Part shown: positions 8,655-15,368 of the stretch, piece by piece
Layout of the letters: each line of letters begins with the position of its first letter
Position numbering within the stretch: position 1 is the stretch's first letter
Source: Flavobacteriales bacterium
GTDB lineage: Bacteria; Bacteroidota; Bacteroidia; Flavobacteriales_D; Sanyastnellaceae
Assembly (NCBI GenBank): GCA_020437755.1
Contig: JAGQVX010000016.1
Location: forward strand, 1-41,343
Direction of reading: 5' to 3'
DNA: 41,343 nucleotides
Position numbers and translations under genes: made by a program
The notes under the pieces: generated by a model
Databases searched by the model: none
What the model was told of the DNA's origin: nothing
The model's input: the letters and a program-made list of their open reading frames with translations, nothing else

Positions 8655-8837
8655 GATTTTTTCATGTTGGCATTCGCCAAATGAGTAACATGATCGCTAT
8701 GGATCCAATTGGATCTCAACACACCAACAACGTCCATATCAAAAGCACTACACCTGGATTCCGGTAAAATGAAATGGAAATAAAGCTCGTAATAGCTCAA
8801 CCTACTCAACCAGGACAGCAGTCTTGTGAAATTGCTT
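8655..8837. other. Convergent intergenic region with an inverted repeat holding the 13-bp word
   Basis: This region separates dprA (+) from the next T9SS gene (-). TCATGTT (8662-8668) and AACATGA (8687-8693) form a perfect 7-bp inverted repeat, and its 18-base loop begins with the 13-bp word (8669-8681). A run of T (8657-8662) precedes it on the plus strand. It may serve as a bidirectional terminator. Nothing else is recognised in the remaining bases. Confidence 0.5.
8669..8681 (-). repeat. Dispersed 13-bp word, copy 5 (intergenic)
   Basis: Plus strand GGCATTCGCCAAA, 15 bp after the dprA stop. It starts the loop of the 7-bp inverted repeat TCATGTT/AACATGA. Confidence 0.85.
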
Positions 8838-10103
8838 TCAATCAACAAAATACGTGATGTAAAACGTCCCAGAGGTCAATCCGGACAGATCAATAGTAGC
8901 AGCCTTGCCATTCACAAAATCTGGAGATACCTTACGTACCAATCTGCCATCCAGTGAACGGATTTCGATGGCTCGACGGTCCATATCCTGGTCGCATTTC
9001 AATGTGAACTTGCTTGCAGATGGATTGGGGAAAAGAACTGCGTTTGACTCGTTCAAGGAAGCCTCCAGTTCATCAGTTGAATCAGTGCTTTGGCTCTCGA
9101 GCCACAAGCGGATATTGCTGACTTTGGCGCCATAGTTGCCCAGCCAGTATTCAATATCTTGTGCCGAAATATCCAGCAAAACTTCCGCAACATTAGCAAA
9201 GTCGCTATAAGTAAATGTCAGTTCCTGGAATGCCTCAGCACCAACTCCATTCAGGGTGGTTGCATCAACGACATCACCATTGCTATTCAAGAACGTGAGT
9301 ACGACACTAACCGGATCGTTAAATGAAGGACCGACCCCTCGGTAATCCATAGCGAAGTTAATGGAGTAATCATCACCTGAAACCCCGCCTGAATAGCCTA
9401 AAGCAGTGAGATCAATTTGTTGGGAAAGCTTGCACTCATCATAGGAAGAAACAAACTCACTGTTTCCGGCAAATGACCAGCCGTCACCACCGTTTACCAC
9501 GTCCCAACCCGACAGGCTGGCCGTGTTGGCCGAACCGTAGAGCACCAGGTTACCAACAGACAAAAACGAATCATCCAACGACGCACCTCCGGCGCTTCCG
9601 GCAGATTCTCCATATTCTCGTCCACCATGTGTGAACTTAACATAGCGCACACCTGCTGGATATGACGAAAAATAACCTTTGAACAATTGCCAGCCATCCG
9701 CACCGCAAAAGTCGCTGTAAGAATAGTTGGTGATTTCTTGCTGGCTCTCGTCCAACAGAGCTACTGTAATTGACCATTGGTCATTGGCCATCCCGGGGAC
9801 TTCGTACTTATTGTACTGTTGTGCGAACCTAATAACCGGACTTGAATCCAAATATGCCGGTGTAAATCCTTGAGCCACCAAATCAATCAATTGCCATTTG
9901 TAGTTCCAAACAGGACTAGAAGCCCAAGCGGAGCCACCATTGATTCCATTGGAATTAAACCAAGACCCACCGAAGGGGTTATCCTGTGTCCAACCCTCGG
10001 TCGATCCCAAATTATTCCCGGGATTAACCAGCAAATTCTGAAGATTTTGAGCATGCCCCAAGGAAGAAATTAGGAGCACAATCAGCAATAGAGAGGTTCT
10101 CAT
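8838..10103 (-). CDS. T9SS-exported protein with two F-box-associated (FBA)-like domains
   Basis: 421 residues: a signal peptide (1-19, ending GHAQ), two tandem modules (about 25-187 and 188-336), and a type A T9SS sorting domain (357-421, 'LFPNPSASKFTL'). Both modules resemble the FBA galactose-binding-like fold of Fbs1/FBXO2: 'WQLIDLVAQGF' (70-80), 'SSYPAGVRYVKFTHGGRE' (147-163) in the first, and 'LSQQIDLTALGY' (226-237) plus 'EYWLGNYGAKVSNI' (318-331) in the second. In Fbs1 this last loop carries the Tyr-Trp pair that contacts N-glycan chitobiose, and YW is kept here in module 2. The protein is therefore probably a surface glycan-binding lectin; that is inference from motif resemblance. 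No neighbour explains the ligand. Confidence 0.75.
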   Translation of the reverse strand: MRTSLLLIVLLISSLGHAQNLQNLLVNPGNNLGSTEGWTQDNPFGGSWFNSNGINGGSAWASSPVWNYKWQLIDLVAQGFTPAYLDSSPVIRFAQQYNKYEVPGMANDQWSITVALLDESQQEITNYSYSDFCGADGWQLFKGYFSSYPAGVRYVKFTHGGREYGESAGSAGGASLDDSFLSVGNLVLYGSANTASLSGWDVVNGGDGWSFAGNSEFVSSYDECKLSQQIDLTALGYSGGVSGDDYSINFAMDYRGVGPSFNDPVSVVLTFLNSNGDVVDATTLNGVGAEAFQELTFTYSDFANVAEVLLDISAQDIEYWLGNYGAKVSNIRLWLESQSTDSTDELEASLNESNAVLFPNPSASKFTLKCDQDMDRRAIEIRSLDGRLVRKVSPDFVNGKAATIDLSGLTSGTFYITYFVD

Positions 10104-10579
10104 AGCAGCGTTAATTAAGAGTTTGGTCTAGAATCATTTTGATACAAGGAAATGTACATAAAAAATTGAATTCCAAACCACTACAGGGTGGAAAAGTGGA
10201 AAAGAGGATTGATAAAGTGGGAACTCCAATTGGGTTTATCTTGCTCTAGTTTAAAATTTACTGCAGATTTCACATTTTCATTGAAGCTGATGTACTAGTC
10301 CTTCAATTTCATTCCCTTGTCGGCAGGATGCTATCGGTACAGCCCTCGATACAATTTTGAGCGAAGCTTAAAATCACTCGGGCTGACTTGGCGCGATGTA
10401 CGAATTTCGCTCGAAATCAATTTAATGCCCGGTCAGTTCGAGTAGGCAACAAAGTTGCCGTACCGAGAACAGGGCCTCGTGGCAATTGTTGCACATCCGA
10501 CTGGCGTTAGAAGGTTGTTTTTTGCTCCAATTCCTGGCGCTTCTGAGCGCAATTCCCAATTTCCTGTGCTTTTCCCACT
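10104..10579. other. 476-bp intergenic region; AT-rich left part and structured right part
   Basis: The longest gene-free stretch in the window. It lies 5' of the FBA-domain gene and 3' of the HPt-type genes, all on the minus strand. The left half is AT-rich with a small hairpin (ATTGAAG 10280-10286 / CTTCAAT 10301-10307). Bases 10334-10466 hold nested inverted repeats, listed separately. I find no credible ORF, tRNA or known riboswitch here. Confidence 0.6.
10334..10466. ncRNA. Nested inverted repeats: possible structured RNA or palindromic element
   Basis: Four stems nest without conflict. The outer stem is TCGGTAC (10334-10340) with GTACCGA (10460-10466). Inside it are CTCGA (10345-10349) with TCGAG (10438-10442), and ATTTTGAGCGAA (10354-10365) with TTCGCTCGAAAT (10406-10417; 12 pairs, one wobble). 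A tight hairpin GGCAAC-AAA-GTTGCC (10445-10459) abuts the outer stem. The fold would be a branched RNA of ~133 nt on either strand. The strand, expression and family are unknown, and a decayed palindromic mobile element is an alternative. Confidence 0.35.
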
Positions 10580-10945
10580 TTACACTATCACCCCATTTTC
10601 GGTATTGAGCTCATCACGACGTACCATATTGCTTTGCACCATGGCTGAGGCTACGTCTTTGAGAATGGCTCTGCAAATGGCCTGCTTGAGCTCCGGATCG
10701 TGGGTGTGAGAAAGGATGTTGAGGCTTTTCTGCATGTCGTTGAGGAACGAAATCTTACAATAAGGCATAATGCTTTGGTAGAAACTCAGCGTCTTGTAAT
10801 AACACGAGTTGTAATTTGCCTTGCGAAATGATTGCGCAAAATCTGCCACAAAACTCCGGGCTTTGGTTCCCACGCGCTGAACGATGGACTTCCTGAATTC
10901 GGCATCATTTCCGGCGATCTTTGTAAGTAAATGCAAGTCAACCAT
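10580..10945 (-). CDS. Small helical protein, HPt-like but without the phospho-histidine
   Basis: A 121-residue cytosolic protein. Its opening 'MVDLHLLTKIAGNDAEFRKSIV' follows the first helices of histidine phosphotransfer (HPt) domains, and 'FRKANYNSCYYKTLSFYQSI' (40-59) sits where HPt proteins carry the (A)HxLKxxS helix. No histidine is present at or near that position, so it cannot be a normal phosphorelay carrier. It lies 103 bp downstream of a canonical HPt gene in the same orientation, which suggests duplication and decay of catalytic function, possibly giving an inhibitor or scaffold of the same relay. The HPt assignment rests on weak pattern similarity and position. Confidence 0.55.
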   Translation of the reverse strand: MVDLHLLTKIAGNDAEFRKSIVQRVGTKARSFVADFAQSFRKANYNSCYYKTLSFYQSIMPYCKISFLNDMQKSLNILSHTHDPELKQAICRAILKDVASAMVQSNMVRRDELNTENGVIV

Positions 10946-11048
10946 GGGTGTAAGTTCAATAGATATGACACAAGATTAACTACAATGCAGGAACCAGGGA
11001 GTAGGAAGCGCTCCAATCACCATGTAAGACGTGCCCTACACAATGGGC

Positions 11049-11441
11049 TTATACGTAGCTGGAAAGTTCGATTTTGACCTGCACTTGTGCCTCATGACAC
11101 AACCGTTGGGCCTGATCAAGGTGCTCAGGAATTACCGAAACATCCTGTTGATCCTTTATGATATCTTCCATCGTCTGGAAAATGCGATATCCTTTGTCAA
11201 ATCCTATGGTAAAACTCGATGATTTAAGCTTGTGTGCGAAGTAGCGCACCATTTCCCAGTTCTTGTCATGAACGTGATGTTCCAGCTTATCCAAATCCTT
11301 GGGAGTACTCGTTAAATAAACCTCGAGAATCTCCCTTACGAAGGAGTGATTCTGACGCGAAATCGCCATGAGATTATCCAAACAAATAAGTTTTTCCAAG
11401 AGTTGAGTCGATTTAAGGGCTACTAAATGTAAGAACTTCAT
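11049..11441 (-). CDS. HPt (histidine phosphotransfer) domain protein
   Basis: A 130-residue four-helix protein. 'NLMAISRQNHSFVREILEVYL' (23-43) and 'WEMVRYFAHKLKSSSFTIG' (62-80) are the HPt signature. His70 is the expected phosphoryl acceptor, with Lys71 and Lys73 following it as in active HPt domains. It would carry phosphate from a hybrid histidine kinase to a response regulator, neither of which is in the window. The first ~20 residues ('MKFLHLVALKSTQLLEK') are an N-terminal extension; a start at the internal Met25 is possible but would cut into the first HPt helix. It lies 47 bp after the antiporter gene, same strand. Confidence 0.8.
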   Translation of the reverse strand: MKFLHLVALKSTQLLEKLICLDNLMAISRQNHSFVREILEVYLTSTPKDLDKLEHHVHDKNWEMVRYFAHKLKSSSFTIGFDKGYRIFQTMEDIIKDQQDVSVIPEHLDQAQRLCHEAQVQVKIELSSYV

Positions 11442-11488
11442 TGAAAATGGGAAGTAAATCCATCCTTACTTTTCCAATTTCTATCAGG

Positions 11489-12769
11489 TCAGTGATCGGA
11501 TTTCGAACGTTGCTCCTCCTCTTCTTCCAATTCAACGGCTTCTGCGTCGAGGGAGGTGTTAGGCGCAAAGCCATTCTGAATGAGGGAAATAGTCATGACC
11601 AATGAAGTCGCAATGATTACAAACAACAAAATGCCCTGATCAAAAGCGGGATCCACATACTGAGGATAGTTGCTCATAATGCTGAAAAAAAGCAGAATGG
11701 TAATCAGTCCGCGCGGGGCAATGTACAAAAGGGGAAAAATGGTTTTACGCTTGAAGACCATCAAGGCACCCAAACGAACCAGATACAAAGCCACCACAAT
11801 CAACAAGGAGTAGAACACTACCGATAAATCCATGAGTGACGAAAGCACAATGGTAATTCCGAAAATGACAAAAAAGAACGTGCGGATAACAAATGCCGTT
11901 TCCAACGTGAGTACGTGAAATTCATGGGTTATTGTATGGATCTTCTCCGGTTCGAGGAACTTCTTCAACCCCCGGAACCAAAACAACTGTGAGTTGTTGA
12001 GCATCAATCCAAAAACCAGGATCAGCACCAGGGGCGACAAGTGATAGATTTTTCCAACCGAATACAGCAACAACAATACGCTGATTGTCAGAAACAACTT
12101 CAGCGCACCGGTGATTTTTTGAAGGATAAAGACCAAGGCATAGCTAACCACGACACTCAACACAAGGGTCAAGCCGATATTCCCCAAAACACTCAGTGCA
12201 ACCTCACCGGGAGCTGTTGCCTGGGCATTCTCCAACAACAGATAAAAGAACATAATCCCTAAAATGTCGGAAAACGTGCTTTCATACACCATAAACTCCC
12301 GCTGATCGGTCACCAGCCCGATAACGCTGGGAATAATAATGGCACTGCTCATAATCGATAATGGGATGGCATACACCAAAGCCGTCATAAAATCGGCGAT
12401 GACCGTGAAATGCAATATGCCCGCTACGAGAAATGATGAAGCAAGCAAACCTACCAATGCCACTACAAACGACTTCCAGATAATAGGCCATTTTTCGGCG
12501 GAGAGTTCGAGATCCAATGCTGCTTCCAGTACGATAAAGATCAATCCTACCGTTCCTAGTACCTCCAAAACCAGATTTTGCTCGGGAATGCCCGCAATAC
12601 CCAGGTAATTCATTCCCTGCTTGATCAAAATCCCCAGAGCAATCAAAAGCAGCGGACTGGGAATATTCGTAATGCGGGAAATAAAATTGCAGAAGTACGA
12701 CAGGATGATAATGATTGATGCAGCAATCACCAATCCATACGAACTCGTAAGATCAATCGCTAGTAGCAT
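11489..12769 (-). CDS. Cation/proton antiporter (Na+/H+ exchanger family)
   Basis: A 426-residue polytopic inner-membrane protein with about 12 hydrophobic segments, matching the monovalent cation:proton antiporter superfamily ('IPSPLLLIALGILIKQGM', 'FIVLEAALDLELS', 'PLSIMSSAIIIPSVIG', 'IAPRGLITILLFF'). The acidic residue in the 'EAALDL' segment and the 'PRGLI' near the C-terminus are typical of such transporters. It should exchange Na+ or K+ for H+ to hold pH or ion balance. The C-terminus is strongly acidic (a run of Glu before 'QRSKSDH') and has no RCK/TrkA-C domain. It starts 9 bp after an unknown exported protein, so the two are probably one operon. Confidence 0.85.
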   Translation of the reverse strand: MLLAIDLTSSYGLVIAASIIIILSYFCNFISRITNIPSPLLLIALGILIKQGMNYLGIAGIPEQNLVLEVLGTVGLIFIVLEAALDLELSAEKWPIIWKSFVVALVGLLASSFLVAGILHFTVIADFMTALVYAIPLSIMSSAIIIPSVIGLVTDQREFMVYESTFSDILGIMFFYLLLENAQATAPGEVALSVLGNIGLTLVLSVVVSYALVFILQKITGALKLFLTISVLLLLYSVGKIYHLSPLVLILVFGLMLNNSQLFWFRGLKKFLEPEKIHTITHEFHVLTLETAFVIRTFFFVIFGITIVLSSLMDLSVVFYSLLIVVALYLVRLGALMVFKRKTIFPLLYIAPRGLITILLFFSIMSNYPQYVDPAFDQGILLFVIIATSLVMTISLIQNGFAPNTSLDAEAVELEEEEEQRSKSDH

Positions 12770-12778
12770 GTGGTGTGG

Positions 12779-13735
12779 TTAAAAATCTTCGTCATCATCC
12801 TCACGAGACGACTGGCCTTTGAAAAGCTTCCGATTCTCAGGTCGAACGCTGTCTTTCGCTGGTTCTTCCTGTTTTGACGGCGTGCCACCAAAACCATTTG
12901 GCGTCCCTGCCTCCTCTTCCTGAGGCACTGGCAAGGTAACCAGAATTTGCTGAGCAATGGGCGTAAACGACTTTCGAATGATGGTATAAATATCCTTCTC
13001 ATCACCGGCGTATTCGTAATAAGCGGCACCCCCGTACAACTTGTTGCCTTCGCTGTCAAACCAATTGTAGTGAACCTTCACCATCCGATCCCAAATCTGA
13101 CCCATTTCGGCGTCATGATTTCGCAATACTCTGATATCCAGCTCGTTGATGATTAAAACATAGTCGCAGGTGTGGTGGCCATTCAAATCCGTAAACAGCT
13201 GCGGATTATAAACCACGGCGTCCATATAGCGCTCCTTCCCGTCGTAATAGGTGAGAATTTCGCCCTCACCCACATTAACGCCACGACCGCTCTGATCGGG
13301 AGCCTGTTGTTCAAACGCCTTTTCCATGCGCTCCACCAGCTTCTTGTCCTCCTTATCGGGCTCAGGAAGCTTCTCATAATTATAGCCCACCGATGCATGA
13401 ACGCGCTCAATATCTTCCAAATCGCCATCCATTCCGGAGTTGAGGATGTCAATGGTATTGTACCTGAAATTCACCGCTTCATTGCTGATCACCTGCATCA
13501 ACCCCTCGCGAAAAAGCCGTCTGATCTCGTCCAGCTCCAACCCGGTCCGGTTGTGCACTTCCCGATTGATATCACTGATAAACATCTTATTCTCATAGGG
13601 CACCATCATGATGGTTCCGGTACCCATGCGCATCGGGCGGGCCACAATGGCAAAAGTTTTATCCTGCGCAACACCCCACAGGGATGTGGTCATAAGTGCC
13701 GCGAGCATTACCACTTGAAAAATTCGATTCTTCAT
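12779..13735 (-). CDS. Exported protein of unknown function
   Basis: 318 residues with a clear signal peptide ('MKNRIFQVVMLAALMTTSLWGVAQ') and no further membrane segment. The mature part has 'FAIVARPMRMGTGTIMMVP', a helical 'TGLELDEIRRLFREGLMQVI', a central acidic linker (about 125-150) and a folded C-terminal half ('HTCDYVLIINELDIRV', 'YNWFDSEGNKLYGGAAYYEY'), then a low-complexity acidic tail ending 'DDDEDF'. I do not recognise a family. No T9SS sorting domain or lipobox is present, so it should be periplasmic. It precedes the antiporter gene by 9 bp. Confidence 0.8.
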   Translation of the reverse strand: MKNRIFQVVMLAALMTTSLWGVAQDKTFAIVARPMRMGTGTIMMVPYENKMFISDINREVHNRTGLELDEIRRLFREGLMQVISNEAVNFRYNTIDILNSGMDGDLEDIERVHASVGYNYEKLPEPDKEDKKLVERMEKAFEQQAPDQSGRGVNVGEGEILTYYDGKERYMDAVVYNPQLFTDLNGHHTCDYVLIINELDIRVLRNHDAEMGQIWDRMVKVHYNWFDSEGNKLYGGAAYYEYAGDEKDIYTIIRKSFTPIAQQILVTLPVPQEEEAGTPNGFGGTPSKQEEPAKDSVRPENRKLFKGQSSREDDDEDF

Positions 13736-13869
13736 GCCCGAAAATTACAGAAATCAATAGGCGGGAATTCGCTCCATTGCTTCACTTATGCAGCGTTTCA
13801 TGTTAATTGAGGTATGGCACAAGGCCAAATGGAAAACCCTCTCTCTCGAAGTAAATAAAATCGGAAACC

Positions 13870-15192
13870 TTAACCCATGATGGAACGAAACAGGTCGTTC
13901 CCGTTGGCATAAAGCAACAAACCGAGTAGCAGTATGATGCCAATCATCTGTGCCTTCTCCAGGAACTTCTGATTGGGCGCCTTGCCTGCAATCATTTCAT
14001 AAAGCAGGAACATGACATGACCACCGTCGAGTGCCGGTATGGGAAGAACATTCATAAAGGCCAGCACCAGCGACAACCAGGCCGTACGTTCCCAAAATAC
14101 TTCCCAGTCCCAGGTAGCGCTGAACAATCCGCCAATGGTACCAAATCCACCAATCTGAGAAGCCCCGGCCTTTGAGAACAAGAACTTCATTTGCACAATG
14201 TAGTTGGTGAGCTCATTCATGGCATGATGATACCCGGCAGGAATGGACTGGGCCAGCGAGAACTCCTCATGATTCACCTTGAAAAACCGCTTGATACTCA
14301 AGTCGCGATAAAATCCCACAGTCCCCTCCTGACTTACGCTGCATGTCAATGTGAGGGGCATATCATTGCGAACCACATGAATATCTACCTCCTCACCTTT
14401 ATGCCGTTGAAGATACGGCTGGATATCGGACAGGAAAATAGAGCTCATATTGTCCACTCCCACGATGCTGTCGCCTTTGAGTAATCCACAAGCCGCAGCC
14501 GGCGAACCTGCCATAACAGAATCCACAATGGTCGGAAACCTCGCCACCATGGGCTGTTTTAAACCACTATCGACCATCATTTGTCCAAAATCCGGCGGAA
14601 GCTGTATATCCAATCGTTGACCGAGACGCTCAACGCTAACTGTTTGAATATCATCCAGCAACAAACTCAATCGTACATCATTGAACGATTCGGGAGTTTG
14701 TCCGTTGAGTGCCAAAATCCGGTCACCATTCTGAAAACCAATATCCTGCAACAAAGAATCACAGGCGATACCCCATTTCACCTCATCCACAGGCAAAGAA
14801 TCCTTACCATAGTAGAATAGGATCATGGTGAAAATGACAAAGCCGAGGATCAAGTTCACGGTAACTCCTCCCAGCATGATGATGAGACGCTGCCATGCCG
14901 GCTTAGAACGGAACTCCCAGGGCTGGGCGGGCTGAGCCATTTGTTCAGTATCCATCGACTCATCGATCATTCCACTGATCTTCACATAACCACCCAATGG
15001 CAACCATCCCACGCCATACTCGGTTTCTCCTTTCTTAAACTTGAATAGTGAAAACCACGGATCGAAAAACAAATAGAATTTTTCTACCCGTGTTTTAAAC
15101 AGTTTGGCAGGTATGAAGTGACCCAACTCGTGTAGAACAACGAGAATGGAAAGACTCATAATAAGTTGGGCTGCCTTGATTAAAATCTCCAT
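13870..15192 (-). CDS. rseP: Site-2 protease RseP (PDZ-containing intramembrane metalloprotease)
   Basis: A 440-residue inner-membrane zinc protease that cleaves anti-sigma factors or residual signal peptides inside the membrane. The zinc motif HELGH is at residues 21-25 in the first transmembrane helix, the second signature 'LPIPALDGGHVMF' is near the C-terminus, and PDZ-type sequence lies between ('GDRILALNGQTPESF', 'GLLKGDSIVGVDN'). I chose the ATG at 15192 because HELGH then sits ~20 residues from the start as in the family; an upstream ATG at 15312 would add 40 unconserved residues. It is divergent from the PBP1A gene across ~176 bp. Confidence 0.95.
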   Translation of the reverse strand: MEILIKAAQLIMSLSILVVLHELGHFIPAKLFKTRVEKFYLFFDPWFSLFKFKKGETEYGVGWLPLGGYVKISGMIDESMDTEQMAQPAQPWEFRSKPAWQRLIIMLGGVTVNLILGFVIFTMILFYYGKDSLPVDEVKWGIACDSLLQDIGFQNGDRILALNGQTPESFNDVRLSLLLDDIQTVSVERLGQRLDIQLPPDFGQMMVDSGLKQPMVARFPTIVDSVMAGSPAAACGLLKGDSIVGVDNMSSIFLSDIQPYLQRHKGEEVDIHVVRNDMPLTLTCSVSQEGTVGFYRDLSIKRFFKVNHEEFSLAQSIPAGYHHAMNELTNYIVQMKFLFSKAGASQIGGFGTIGGLFSATWDWEVFWERTAWLSLVLAFMNVLPIPALDGGHVMFLLYEMIAGKAPNQKFLEKAQMIGIILLLGLLLYANGNDLFRSIMG

Positions 15193-15368
15193 GCCTGGTT
15201 TTTTAAGAGCCGTAAAATTAAGAACTTCCCTGCGGAACGACGGTAAATTGGTGATCCTTTCACGAATTTTTTGAAAATATCTACAATTGCTGATTGAGGC
15301 GTCATAATTCAATTGCCTCTTCGTTACTTTGTTGATTCAATTATCATTGGGATAAAATCCCCAAAATC

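Noticed and set aside
10104..10579. tRNA, riboswitch or small ORF in the long intergenic region
   Set aside because: No cloverleaf with CCA-type acceptor, no known aptamer signature, and only shadow-like short frames; only the nested dyads stand out.
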